Below, piece after piece: positions 36,800-45,897 of a DNA stretch of 64,000 bases (its first letter is position 1; every line of letters begins with the position of its first letter). Made by a program: the position numbers and the translations under genes. Source of the DNA: Pseudomonas sp. RIT-PI-r (lineage in GTDB: Bacteria; Pseudomonadota; Gammaproteobacteria; Pseudomonadales; Pseudomonadaceae); the NCBI RefSeq assembly GCF_001297015.1, contig NZ_LIGE01000013.1:1-64000 (forward strand), read 5' to 3'. The notes beneath the pieces were generated by a model. It had not been told where the DNA came from and made no database searches. It was given only the letters and a program-made list of their open reading frames with translations.

Positions 36800-37356
36800 T
36801 GACATTTCACGAGCAAGTCGTCGCGCGTGTATTCGGGTTGTATGAACGCTTCGGCGCCAGCGATTACATCGGCGAACCGGTGTCGCAGATCGAGCACATG
36901 TCCCAGGCCGCTGAACTGGGGATGGCCGAGGGTTTTGACGATGAAGTGGTGCTGGCGGCGTTCTTCCATGACATCGGCCATCTGTGTGCCGAGGGCGCGG
37001 AGAATATGGGCGGTTATGGCGTGGTCAGTCATGAGCGGCTCGGCGCGGATTATTTGCGTGAGGCCGGCTTCAGCGAGCGCATGGCGCGGTTGGTGGAATA
37101 TCACGTGCAGGCCAAGCGGTATCTGACGTTGCGTGAGCCGGGGTATTTTGATCGGTTGAGTGAGGCGAGTCGGCGGACGCTGGAGTATCAGGGCGGGGTG
37201 ATGACGGAGGCGGAGGCGGATGTGTTTGAGCGGGATCCGTTGTGTGCGGTCAGCTTGCGGATGAGGCAATGGGATGAGCTGGCCAAGGAGATGGCGGTGC
37301 CGGTGATTGATCTGGCCGTATTGAAGGAGAAAGCGGCGCGATTGTTGGCTGCGTAA
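36799..37356 (+). CDS. phnZ: PhnZ-like mixed-valent diiron HD oxygenase
   Basis: 185 aa; ATG 36799 overlaps the preceding TGA. The sequence follows PhnZ almost motif for motif: DYIGEPVSQIEHM (the substrate Tyr and Glu plus first His), AAFFHDIGHL, YGVVSHERLGADYL, HVQAKRYL and TLEYQGGVM. PhnZ cleaves 2-amino-1-hydroxyethylphosphonate to glycine and phosphate. Its usual partner PhnY, which makes that substrate from aminoethylphosphonate, is not in this cluster. Confidence 0.88.
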   Translation: MTFHEQVVARVFGLYERFGASDYIGEPVSQIEHMSQAAELGMAEGFDDEVVLAAFFHDIGHLCAEGAENMGGYGVVSHERLGADYLREAGFSERMARLVEYHVQAKRYLTLREPGYFDRLSEASRRTLEYQGGVMTEAEADVFERDPLCAVSLRMRQWDELAKEMAVPVIDLAVLKEKAARLLAA

Positions 37357-37378
37357 GTCGCTGGAGCGAGGTGCTGCC

Positions 37379-37443
37379 ATCGCGAGCAGGCTCACTCCTA
37401 CAAGGTGAACGCGATCCACTGTAGGAGTGAGCCTGCTCGCGAT
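37379..37443. repeat. Inverted REP pair (GTAGGAGTGAGCC class)
   Basis: Arms ATCGCGAGCAGGCTCACTCC and TGTAGGAGTGAGCCTGCTCG, loop AGGTGAACGCGATCCAC. It lies between convergent genes. Confidence 0.94.
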
Positions 37444-37459
37444 AGCGCCAGATCAGCCG

Positions 37460-38836
37460 CTACAAATCTTTGGCCAAAGACTCAATCTGCTCCTGCCGCT
37501 CCGCCTGATTCAACTTCGCCTGCGGATTCAACGACGACCACTGCGGATGCGCCCGCGCCTTGTTCAGCGCTTCCGGCAACTTGCCCTCACGCCAGGTCTT
37601 GTCCTGCGGCGTCGCCACCTGAACCGCGTCCATCGCTGCATGCCCACGCTGATCCAGCGCCAACACCAACTGCCGCTGACGCAACGCCAACAACCGCAAC
37701 ACCCCGTCATCCACCGTCAGCTCACGCTGCCCTTTGATCTTGCCCAGCAAGCGACTGCCATAACTGCGCGCCGTCTGCAGCGCGCCACCGGCAATCGCCC
37801 CCGCCAACGCCGCTGCACCAAGAGTAATCCCGCCAACCAGCAAATCCACGCCAGCCCCGGCCGCCGCGCCGGCAGCAATCCCGCCGCCCACGCGCACACC
37901 GAGTTGCTTCAAGGTTTCCGGGTTGAACAGGTCATCGCCCCAACGCCCATCCAGCAACGGCAAATCACTCGCCGCCGCATCCTGCGGGCGAAACGCATAG
38001 AGCTTGAGCAACGCCTCAACACACTTCTGTTCGCGCTGGCGCACAGCCTTGCGCAGTTCGCTGATGGCCTGCTGTTCCCGCTCGGCCTCGCTGACCACAC
38101 TGCGCCGGCAAGCCGCACAGTCGATCAATAATTCAGCAATCAAACGCGCCGCACTCTGCTGCCGTGCGAGGCGCTGCGCCTGCTGATCGGCTATCAACCG
38201 CTCCAGTTGTGGCCGGGCGTTTTCCAGCAGCAGCGCGAGGCTTTCATACAGCCGGCGCTCGCCATCTTCAGGCGGCGCCACGCTGTCGAAACGCACCAGC
38301 GCATGCAGCCCTAGCCGCGCCAGTGCCTCGCGCCAATCCGGCTCGCGATGATTGGCGCTGCTGACAAAATTCAGCACCGGCAGCAGCGGTTTGCCACAAC
38401 TGGCGAGCACTTCCAGCTCATCACGATATTTAGCCAGCACCGGTTCGCGCGCGTCGATCACATACAACCCGGCGTCCGAGGCGAGCAGCTGTCGCAGGAC
38501 TTTGGCTTCCTGCTCGAAACGCTGGCGCGCCTCGCTGCCGTCGAGAAACCGCGCCAGTCGCGCCGGGCCATCAAGACGTTCGCCAGGGCGTTCCAGGCGC
38601 TCAAGAAAATCCAGCAGGGCGATGGCGTCTTCCAGTCCCGGCGTGTCGTACAGGTCGAGCAACGGTTCGCCGTCTACCGACAACCGCGCGCCTTCGACAT
38701 GCCGCGTGGTGCTCGGGCGATGCGAGACTTCGCCGAAGCCGACATCGCGGGTCAGCGTGCGCAGCAGGGAGGTCTTGCCGACGTTGGTGTGGCCGACCAC
38801 CGCGAGTTTCAGCGGCGCTTTCCAGGCTTCAGTCAT
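37460..38836 (-). CDS. GTPase with C-terminal DUF3482 domain
   Basis: 458 aa. The N-terminal G domain has P-loop VVGHTNVGKTSLLR, G2 threonines in STTRHVEG, and G3 DTPGLEDA; the NKxD-like position is weak (PVLNFVSSAN). The C-terminal half (DUF3482) holds a glycine/alanine-rich hydrophobic stretch (about residues 295-335) that may insert in membrane. The start overlaps the upstream DUF2868 stop by 8 bases, so the two act as a pair. Role unknown. Confidence 0.88.
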   Translation of the reverse strand: MTEAWKAPLKLAVVGHTNVGKTSLLRTLTRDVGFGEVSHRPSTTRHVEGARLSVDGEPLLDLYDTPGLEDAIALLDFLERLERPGERLDGPARLARFLDGSEARQRFEQEAKVLRQLLASDAGLYVIDAREPVLAKYRDELEVLASCGKPLLPVLNFVSSANHREPDWREALARLGLHALVRFDSVAPPEDGERRLYESLALLLENARPQLERLIADQQAQRLARQQSAARLIAELLIDCAACRRSVVSEAEREQQAISELRKAVRQREQKCVEALLKLYAFRPQDAAASDLPLLDGRWGDDLFNPETLKQLGVRVGGGIAAGAAAGAGVDLLVGGITLGAAALAGAIAGGALQTARSYGSRLLGKIKGQRELTVDDGVLRLLALRQRQLVLALDQRGHAAMDAVQVATPQDKTWREGKLPEALNKARAHPQWSSLNPQAKLNQAERQEQIESLAKDL

Positions 38837-40202
38837 GGCCAGTCTCCAACCAGTTCAGCGGCGCGCAATCGGCAAACTTCAGATCAAGCTGTTGCAGCGC
38901 GATGTGCCAGTCGCCGAGGCGTTCGGCATCCAGTGCTTCGCCGGGCGGCGCTTGCAGCAGCCACACGCGGGTTTCGCCAGCGCTACGCGCCAGTTCAGCA
39001 ATCAGCGCGAGGCTGCCGCGATCCGGCGAGCGCCGTGGATCGCAGGCAATCGCCAGACGTGCTGGCGGAAAGCGACTGAGTTGTTCGAGGAGTTTATGGC
39101 GTGATTCGCGGCTGTCGAGAATGCCGGCGTCGCTGACGTTTTTCGGCAATGCCGGTGGCCATGGGCGTTGTTCGTCGAGTTCGATGGCGACCAGCAACGC
39201 GCCTTCGCTGACCAGCTCACCAACGCTGCTTTCAACCCGATGCAATTGCGCAGGCTCCGGATCATTGACGCCGAGGCGTTCGCTGGTCGGCATCAGACGT
39301 TCGCGCAGCTGCGCGTAGCCGGGCAGGTTCAAGTCCAGACGCAGCGCGGCTTTGCCGCTGTTCCAGCGCCAGAAACACAACAGCGTCAGCAGCAGACGCG
39401 GTAGCACGCCGTAGACCACCAACACGCCGACCAGCCATGTCGCCCAGGCCTGACGGGCGCTTTCGATGTCGAGCGCGCCGTCGCCGCTGGCGCGGATCAT
39501 CTCCACCGTCGGCACATTGAAACCGAGCAGCGACGGCAGATAGCCCAGAGCATGAGTGACGTTGATAAAGGTGTCGGCGCTGAGAATCGTGGTTTCCCAG
39601 ACAAAGCCGTAGCGCCGGGTCGCCATCAATGTCAGCAGCAGAATCAATGCGCTGAACATCGCCAGCAGCCACAAACCGTTGACCAGCGAACCGAGCGCCC
39701 AGCGATTGAGTTTCTTGCGTTGCAGCATCAGCAGCAGGGCGGGCGCCAGTTGCGCGGCTTTGGCGTCGCGAGCCATTTTCTCGCTGAGCCATAACCACAA
39801 CCGTCCGAGCGTGGCGCCGTGTTCGCCGGCAAAGATCAAACCCAGCAGCCAGCTCAGCAACAGAATCAGGTTCAGCCCGAGCAGACTGCCCAAGGCCCAG
39901 AACACATTGACCGGCGTTTGGCCGAGTGCGGCGAAGGCCAGACCGGCGCCGCTCAATACCGCGAAGATCATCAGCAACACCAGCGCCAGACGCGCGCCTT
40001 GCAGCCAGTGTCTGAGGGCATTGGTCAGCCCGTCACGCTCGGCCAGCCAAAGCGCGCGGCGTTGAATGCGGCCCGGCAGATCGCCGCCGGCCGTACGCGC
40101 CAGACGATTGGCTTCCAGGTCATCCAAGGGGCCTGCGTGTTCTTCGCGCAGGCGCACGGTCTCGGTGAGCCAGAGGTTTTGCAGTGGAGTCAGTTCAGTC
40201 AC
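38829..40202 (-). CDS. DUF2868 membrane protein
   Basis: 457 aa from a GTG at 40202. Several membrane segments lie in the first two thirds (around residues 69-90, 100-122, 175-200 and 258-280), followed by a soluble C-terminal domain. It is the invariant partner of DUF3482 GTPases in pseudomonads, with translational coupling to that gene. No enzymatic motif is seen. Function unknown; a GTPase-controlled membrane complex is an inference. Confidence 0.82.
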   Translation of the reverse strand: MTELTPLQNLWLTETVRLREEHAGPLDDLEANRLARTAGGDLPGRIQRRALWLAERDGLTNALRHWLQGARLALVLLMIFAVLSGAGLAFAALGQTPVNVFWALGSLLGLNLILLLSWLLGLIFAGEHGATLGRLWLWLSEKMARDAKAAQLAPALLLMLQRKKLNRWALGSLVNGLWLLAMFSALILLLTLMATRRYGFVWETTILSADTFINVTHALGYLPSLLGFNVPTVEMIRASGDGALDIESARQAWATWLVGVLVVYGVLPRLLLTLLCFWRWNSGKAALRLDLNLPGYAQLRERLMPTSERLGVNDPEPAQLHRVESSVGELVSEGALLVAIELDEQRPWPPALPKNVSDAGILDSRESRHKLLEQLSRFPPARLAIACDPRRSPDRGSLALIAELARSAGETRVWLLQAPPGEALDAERLGDWHIALQQLDLKFADCAPLNWLETGHD

Positions 40203-40287
40203 GCGGCATCCCGTCGCTCAATTGAGCGCTGAGCATAACCGCTGTGGCGCTTATCCGGGTACGCGCGGCTCTGGTATCCTCGCCGGC

Positions 40288-40800
40288 ATGACTAAATCAC
40301 TCCCCCTCAGCCTGATCGCAGCCCTTGGTGAAAACCGCGTGATCGGCGTCGACAACAGCATGCCCTGGCACCTGCCGGGGGACTTCAAATACTTCAAGGC
40401 CACGACGCTCGGCAAGCCGATCATCATGGGGCGCAAGACCTGGGATTCGCTCGGTCGTCCGCTGCCGGGGCGTTTGAACATCGTGGTCAGCCGTCAGGCC
40501 GATCTGCTGCTCGAAGGTGCCGAGGTGTATCCGTCGCTGGAAGCTGCCGTGGTTCGCGCCGAGGAATGGGCGAAGGCGCAGGGCGTTGATGAGCTGATGC
40601 TGATTGGTGGTGCGCAGTTGTACGCGCAAGGGCTGGCGCAGGCGGATCGTCTGTATCTGACCCGCGTGGCGTTGAGCCCGGAGGGGGATGCGTGGTTTCC
40701 TGAGTTTGATTTGGAGCAGTGGAAACTGGTGTCGAATGTGCCGAATCCGGCTGAAGGCGATAAACCTGCGTACAACTTCGAGGTTTGGGAAAAGGCTTAA
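40288..40800 (+). CDS. folA: Dihydrofolate reductase
   Basis: Reduces dihydrofolate to tetrahydrofolate; target of trimethoprim. 170 aa from ATG 40288. IAALGENRVIGVDNSMPWHL, the active-site acid region PGDFKYFKATT, IMGRKTWDSLGRPLPGR and MLIGGAQLYAQ are all standard. Monocistronic, divergent from the DUF2868/GTPase pair. Confidence 0.97.
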   Translation: MTKSLPLSLIAALGENRVIGVDNSMPWHLPGDFKYFKATTLGKPIIMGRKTWDSLGRPLPGRLNIVVSRQADLLLEGAEVYPSLEAAVVRAEEWAKAQGVDELMLIGGAQLYAQGLAQADRLYLTRVALSPEGDAWFPEFDLEQWKLVSNVPNPAEGDKPAYNFEVWEKA

Positions 40801-40823
40801 AAAGCATCGTCGGAACGCCGCCC

Positions 40824-40890
40824 GGAGCAAGCTCACTCCTACAGGGGAACGCATTCCAATTGTAGGAGTGAGCCTGCTCGCGATAGCGGT
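40824..40890. repeat. Inverted REP pair with truncated left arm
   Basis: The right arm TGTAGGAGTGAGCCTGCTCG through GATAGCGGT is complete. The left arm starts only at GGAGCAAGCTCACTCCTACA; its outer TCGC part is replaced by TCGGAACGCCGCCCG, which also borders the MITE-like copy at 23.85 kb. Confidence 0.85.
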
Positions 40891-40904
40891 CTGTCAGGCG
40901 CTAC

Positions 40905-42296
40905 TTAAGCCTGAGCCAACTCCGCATGCTCATCAGCATCCAGCAACGCTTTATCGGTCTGCTGCATCACCTGACTGGTAATTGCCCCAGCGGTGATCGA
41001 ACCACTCACGTTCAACGCCGTGCGCCCCATATCGATCAGCGGCTCAACCGAAATCAGCAACGCCACCAGTGACACCGGCAAGCCCATCGCCGGCAGCACG
41101 ATCAGCGCCGCGAACGTCGCGCCGCCACCAACACCGGCTACGCCCGCCGAACTCAACGTCACAATCGCCACCAGCGTCGCGATCCACAGTGGATCCAGCG
41201 GGTTGATGCCCACGGTCGGCGCAACCATCACCGCCAACATCGCCGGGTACAGACCGGCGCAACCGTTCTGGCCGATGGTCGCACCGAACGAGGCGGCAAA
41301 ACTCGCCACCGATTGCGGAATCCCCAGACGACGGGTCTGCGCCTCAATGCTCAGCGGAATGCTCGCCGCGCTGGAGCGGCTGGTGAACGCGAACGTCAGC
41401 ACCGGCCAGATCTTGCGGAAGAATCGCAGCGGATTGATCCCGGCGGCCGACACCAGCAAACCGTGTACGACAAACATCAGGCCCAGACCGAGGTACGAGA
41501 CCACGACGAAACTGCCGAGTTTGATGATGTCCTGCAGGTTGGAACCGGCGACCACTTTGGTCATCAGCGCCAAGACGCCGTACGGGGTCAGCTTCATCAC
41601 CAGACGCACCAGACGCATTACCCAGGCTTGCAGGGTGTCGATGGCGTTGATCACTTTCTGACCTTTCTCGACGTCATCCTTGAGCAGTTGCAGCGCGGCA
41701 ACCCCGAGGAATGCGGCGAAAATCACCACGCTGATGATCGAGGTCGGCTTGGCCCGCGCCAGGTCGGCGAACGGGTTTTGCGGGATGAACGACAGCAGCA
41801 GTTGCGGCACATTCAGGTCGGCGACTTTGCCGGCGTAGTCAGTCTGAATGGTTTGCAGGCGGGCCATTTCCTGGGTGCCGGCGACCAGACCTTCGGCGGT
41901 GAGGCCGAACAGGTTGGTCAGGCCGATACCGATCAGGGCGGCAATCGCGGTGGTGAACAGCAGGGTGCCGATGGTCAGGAAGCTGATCTTGCCCAGCGAT
42001 GACGCGTTGTGCAGGCGTGCCACGGCGCTGAGTATCGAGGCGAACACCAGCGGGATGACGATCATTTGCAGCAACTGCACGTAGCCGTTGCCGACCAGAT
42101 CGAACCAGCTGATCGAGGCTTTCAGCACCGGGTTACCGGCACCGTAAATGGTGTGCAGCGTGACGCCGAAGGCCACGCCCAGCGCGAGGGCGAGCAGGAC
42201 TTTTTTCGCCAGGCTCCACGTGGTGTGGCGGGTTTGCGCCAGACCGAAGAGCAGGGCGAGGAACACCAGCAGATTGAGGATCAGCGGCAGATTCAT
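40905..42296 (-). CDS. tcyP: L-cystine/dicarboxylate-type sodium or proton symporter (TcyP-like)
   Basis: 463 aa from ATG 42296 with a CGGAG site; an upstream in-frame ATG lacks one. It belongs to the DAACS family (about eight membrane segments plus hairpins) and has the same length as E. coli TcyP (YdjN), an L-cystine importer. Landmarks: [30 protein letters not shown] (the serine-rich hairpin) and [19 protein letters not shown]. Cystine as substrate is by similarity. Confidence 0.87.
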   Translation of the reverse strand: MNLPLILNLLVFLALLFGLAQTRHTTWSLAKKVLLALALGVAFGVTLHTIYGAGNPVLKASISWFDLVGNGYVQLLQMIVIPLVFASILSAVARLHNASSLGKISFLTIGTLLFTTAIAALIGIGLTNLFGLTAEGLVAGTQEMARLQTIQTDYAGKVADLNVPQLLLSFIPQNPFADLARAKPTSIISVVIFAAFLGVAALQLLKDDVEKGQKVINAIDTLQAWVMRLVRLVMKLTPYGVLALMTKVVAGSNLQDIIKLGSFVVVSYLGLGLMFVVHGLLVSAAGINPLRFFRKIWPVLTFAFTSRSSAASIPLSIEAQTRRLGIPQSVASFAASFGATIGQNGCAGLYPAMLAVMVAPTVGINPLDPLWIATLVAIVTLSSAGVAGVGGGATFAALIVLPAMGLPVSLVALLISVEPLIDMGRTALNVSGSITAGAITSQVMQQTDKALLDADEHAELAQA

Positions 42297-42537
42297 GAAA
42301 ACTCCGATAAGACTTGTGCCAGTCGCATTCTTGGGCAACTGCGAACCGGCAAGCCTAACAGTTTGATTTGCAATGATTTAATACCGAAATCGCAGGGCGT
42401 CCGTCGTTTTTGGAATAAGCGCGTGTCGCTCTCGGCAATGCATCTGGCGCAATAGGGACGTGAGCGGTCGCTGACAGACGAGGACTGTCACACTTATTTG
42501 TTAGCGTCGATCTCTTTGAATCAGGGAGAAGAGGCTT

Positions 42538-43599
42538 ATGAAGTTTGCACCGAAATTTCTGGCTGTCGCACTGGCTGTGGGCATGGGTATGGCCACTCAG
42601 GCTTTCGCCACCGACCTGAAACACTGGCCGGCGGATCAGGCCAAGGCGCTGGACGCGATGATCGCCGCCAATGCCAACAAGGGTAACTACGCGGTGTTCG
42701 ACATGGACAACACCAGTTACCGCTACGACCTCGAAGAGTCCTTGCTGCCGTTCATGGAAAACAAGGGCCTGATTACCCGCGACAAGCTCGATCCCTCCCT
42801 GAAACTGATGCCGTTCAAGGACACCGCCGACCACAAGGAGAGCCTGTTCAGCTACTACTATCGTCTCTGCGAAGTCGACGACATGGTCTGCTACCCGTGG
42901 GTGGCACAGGTGTTTTCCGGTTTCACCCTCAAAGAACTCAAAGGCTACGTCGACGAGCTGATGGCTTCGGGCAAACCGGTGCCGGCGACTTATTACGAAG
43001 GCGATGTGGTCAAGAAGCTCGACGTCAATCCGCCGAAGATCTTCACCGGCCAGCAAGAGCTGTACAACAAGCTGATGGAGAACGGCATCGAGGTCTACGT
43101 GATGACTGCCGCTTCTGAAGAGTTGGTGCGCATGGTCGCGGCAGATCCGAAGTATGGCTACAACGTCAAACCGCAGAACGTCATTGGCGTTTCGATGTTG
43201 CTCAAGGATCCGAAGACCGGCGAACTGACCACCGCGCGCAAACAGATCACCGCCGGTAAATATGACGAGAAGGCCAACCTCGGTCTGGAGCTGACCCCAT
43301 ACCTGTGGACCCCGGCGACCTGGATGGCCGGCAAGCACGCGGCGATTCTCACCTACATCGACGAATGGAAAAAACCGGTACTGGTTGGCGGCGATACCCC
43401 GACCAGCGATGGTTACATGCTGTTCCACGATGTCGACGTGGCCAAGGGCGGGATTCACTTGTGGATCAACCGCAAGGACAAGTACATGACGCAAATCAAC
43501 GGCATGATGGCCAAGCACGCGGCGGCGCAGGCGAAAGAAGGGTTGCCGGTGACTGCGGACAAGAACTGGGTGATCGTCAAGCCTGAAGAAATTCAGTAA
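42538..43599 (+). CDS. pchP: Phosphorylcholine phosphatase
   Basis: 353 aa with a signal peptide (cut after about residue 24, TQAFA), hence periplasmic. HAD motif I YAVFDMDNTSYRYD, a motif II Thr in YVMTAASEEL and motif IV in VGGDTPTSDGYML match P. aeruginosa PchP (349 aa), which frees choline from phosphorylcholine and is induced by choline. An AGGGAGAAGAGG site precedes the ATG. It stands alone and is divergent from tcyP. Confidence 0.93.
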   Translation: MKFAPKFLAVALAVGMGMATQAFATDLKHWPADQAKALDAMIAANANKGNYAVFDMDNTSYRYDLEESLLPFMENKGLITRDKLDPSLKLMPFKDTADHKESLFSYYYRLCEVDDMVCYPWVAQVFSGFTLKELKGYVDELMASGKPVPATYYEGDVVKKLDVNPPKIFTGQQELYNKLMENGIEVYVMTAASEELVRMVAADPKYGYNVKPQNVIGVSMLLKDPKTGELTTARKQITAGKYDEKANLGLELTPYLWTPATWMAGKHAAILTYIDEWKKPVLVGGDTPTSDGYMLFHDVDVAKGGIHLWINRKDKYMTQINGMMAKHAAAQAKEGLPVTADKNWVIVKPEEIQ

Positions 43600-43613
43600 G
43601 ACCGGGTCGCTCC

Positions 43614-43638
43614 CATCGCGAGCAGGCTCACTCCTACA
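43614..43638. repeat. Single REP arm
   Basis: CATCGCGAGCAGGCTCACTC onward plus the usual loop start (ATTGGAATGCGT), but the facing arm is missing; the GATCGTTCCC element begins exactly where the second arm would be expected. Confidence 0.88.
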
Positions 43639-43652
43639 ATTGGAATGCGTTT

Positions 43653-43754
43653 GATCGTTCCCACGCTCTGCGTGGGAATGCAGCCCGTGACGCTCCGCGT
43701 CACTGGACGCGGAGCGTCCCTTGAGACATTCCCACGCAGAGCGTGGGAACGATC
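43653..43754. repeat. GATCGTTCCCACGC inverted-repeat element
   Basis: Terminal inverted repeats of ~28 bases (GATCGTTCCCACGCTCTGCG onward and its complement) enclose a second inverted pair, TGACGCTCCGCGTCA and GACGCGGAGCGTC. No coding capacity. Placed 3' of pchP beside an orphan REP arm. Confidence 0.9.
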
Positions 43755-43781
43755 AGCCCCGCACTTTGGCGGGGCTTTTTT
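43755..43781 (+). terminator. Rho-independent terminator downstream of pchP
   Basis: AGCCCCGC and GCGGGGCT pair around ACTTTG, followed by TTTTTT on the plus strand. It lies between convergent pchP and ilvD; the T-run favours plus-strand termination. Confidence 0.88.
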
Positions 43782-43799
43782 GTTGCCGCGATTTGACGC

Positions 43800-45641
43800 T
43801 TACAGCCCTTCAAGCATCGCTTTGTTACGCACAGCACCTTTGTCGGCGCTGGTCGCCAGCAAGGCGTAAGCCTTGAGGGCGGTGGTCACTTTGCGTGGAC
43901 GAATCTCGACCGGTTTCCAGCCTTTCTTGTCCTGCTCGGCGCGGCGTGCCGCCATTTCTTCATCGCTGACCAACAGGTTGATCGAGCGGTTCGGAATGTC
44001 GATCAGCACTTTGTCGCCATCTTGCACCAGACCGATCGCACCGCCGGCAGCGGCTTCTGGCGAAGCGTGGCCGATCGACAGACCCGAAGTACCACCGGAG
44101 AAACGCCCGTCGGTGAGCAAGGCGCAGGCTTTGCCCAGGCCTTTGGATTTCAGGTACGAGGTCGGGTAGAGCATTTCCTGCATGCCCGGGCCGCCTTTCG
44201 GGCCTTCGTAGCGAATGATCACAATGTCACCGGCCTTCACTTCGTCAGCGAGGATGCCGCGTACGGCGCTGTCCTGGCTTTCGAAGATCTTCGCGTTGCC
44301 TTCGAAGACGTGGATCGATTCGTCGACACCGGCGGTTTTCACCACGCAGCCATCGACAGCGATGTTGCCGTAGAGCACGGCCAGACCACCTTCCTGCGAA
44401 TAGGCATGTTCGAAGCTGCGGATGCAGCCGTTTTCACGGTCGTCATCCAGGGTTTCCCAACGGGTCGACTGGCTGAACGCCGTCTGCGTCGGGATACCGG
44501 CAGGACCGGCCTTGAAGAAGTGATGCACCGCTTCATCGGTGGTCTGGGTGATGTCCCACTTGGCGATGGCTTCTTCCATGCTGCGGCTGTGCACGGTCGG
44601 CAGGTCGGTGTGCAGCAGACCGCCACGGGCCAGTGAGCCGAGGATGCTGAAGATGCCACCGGCACGGTGCACGTCTTCCATGTGGTACTTCTGGATGTTC
44701 GGCGCGACTTTGCACAGCTGTGGAACGCTGCGCGAAAGACGGTCGATGTCGCGCAGGTCGAAATCGATTTCGGCTTCCTGGGCGGCAGCGAGCAAGTGCA
44801 GGATGGTGTTGGTCGAACCGCCCATGGCGATGTCGAGCATCATCGCGTTCTCGAACGCCTTGAAGTTGGCAATGTTGCGCGGCAGCACCGATTCGTCGTT
44901 CTCGCCGTAGTAACGCTTGCACAACTCGACGATGGTACGACCGGCCTGCAGGAACAGTTGTTCGCGATCGCTGTGGGTGGCGAGGGTCGAACCGTTGCCC
45001 GGCAAGGCCAGACCCAATGCTTCGGTCAGGCAGTTCATCGAGTTGGCGGTGAACATGCCGGAGCACGAACCGCAAGTCGGGCAGGCGCTGCGCTCGTACT
45101 CGGCGACTTTCTCGTCAGAAGCGCTTTCGTCGGCGGCGATCACCATGGCATCGACGAGGTCGAGGCCGTGGGACGCGAGTTTGGTCTTGCCGGCTTCCAT
45201 CGGGCCGCCGGAAACGAAGATCACCGGAATGTTCAGGCGCAAGGCAGCCATCAACATACCCGGGGTGATCTTGTCGCAGTTGGAAATGCAGACGATGGCG
45301 TCGGCGCAGTGGGCGTTGACCATGTACTCGACGGAGTCGGCGATGATCTCGCGGCTCGGCAGCGAATACAGCATGCCATCGTGGCCCATGGCGATGCCGT
45401 CATCCACGGCGATGGTGTTGAATTCTTTCGCTACACCGCCGGCGCGTTCGATTTCACGGGCGACCAGTTGGCCCAGATCTTTCAGATGCACGTGGCCCGG
45501 TACGAACTGGGTGAACGAGTTGGCAATGGCGATGATCGGCTTTTTGAAGTCGTCATCTTTCATCCCGGTGGCGCGCCACAGTGCGCGGGCGCCGGCCATG
45601 TTGCGGCCGTGGGTGGATGTTTTCGAGCGGTAATCTGGCAT
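43800..45641 (-). CDS. ilvD: Dihydroxy-acid dehydratase
   Basis: Fe-S dehydratase, penultimate step of isoleucine and valine synthesis. 613 aa. [11 protein letters not shown] and [20 protein letters not shown] hold the cluster cysteines; [20 protein letters not shown] is the second signature. Full length. A 256-base gap separates it from the MFS gene upstream on the same strand; no convincing terminator or attenuator was seen there. Confidence 0.97.
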   Translation of the reverse strand: MPDYRSKTSTHGRNMAGARALWRATGMKDDDFKKPIIAIANSFTQFVPGHVHLKDLGQLVAREIERAGGVAKEFNTIAVDDGIAMGHDGMLYSLPSREIIADSVEYMVNAHCADAIVCISNCDKITPGMLMAALRLNIPVIFVSGGPMEAGKTKLASHGLDLVDAMVIAADESASDEKVAEYERSACPTCGSCSGMFTANSMNCLTEALGLALPGNGSTLATHSDREQLFLQAGRTIVELCKRYYGENDESVLPRNIANFKAFENAMMLDIAMGGSTNTILHLLAAAQEAEIDFDLRDIDRLSRSVPQLCKVAPNIQKYHMEDVHRAGGIFSILGSLARGGLLHTDLPTVHSRSMEEAIAKWDITQTTDEAVHHFFKAGPAGIPTQTAFSQSTRWETLDDDRENGCIRSFEHAYSQEGGLAVLYGNIAVDGCVVKTAGVDESIHVFEGNAKIFESQDSAVRGILADEVKAGDIVIIRYEGPKGGPGMQEMLYPTSYLKSKGLGKACALLTDGRFSGGTSGLSIGHASPEAAAGGAIGLVQDGDKVLIDIPNRSINLLVSDEEMAARRAEQDKKGWKPVEIRPRKVTTALKAYALLATSADKGAVRNKAMLEGL

Positions 45642-45897
45642 GGAGCACTCCGGGCGGCTAATCAGGTACTAAATGGGAGTGAGCTTCTATTGACCTCTGG
45701 AACACTCAGAAATGGCCGTGTGTCCGGAAGTTGCCGATGACGTTGCGGGATCGCCGCTGGTCTCAGCCTGAGCTCATAAACCCGCCGGGGGATGAATGGC
45801 GATGAATCAGCCGATTCTACACCGCTGGCGTCTGGAGGGAATGGCGCAAAGTGTTGTTGCAGTGCCGACGGTGTCTGTGGGATGACGACCGGCAGGT

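Noticed and set aside
45642..45897. Attenuator or riboswitch upstream of ilvD
   Set aside because: No leader peptide with Ile, Leu or Val codons and no convincing terminator or antiterminator pair could be seen in this 256-base gap.
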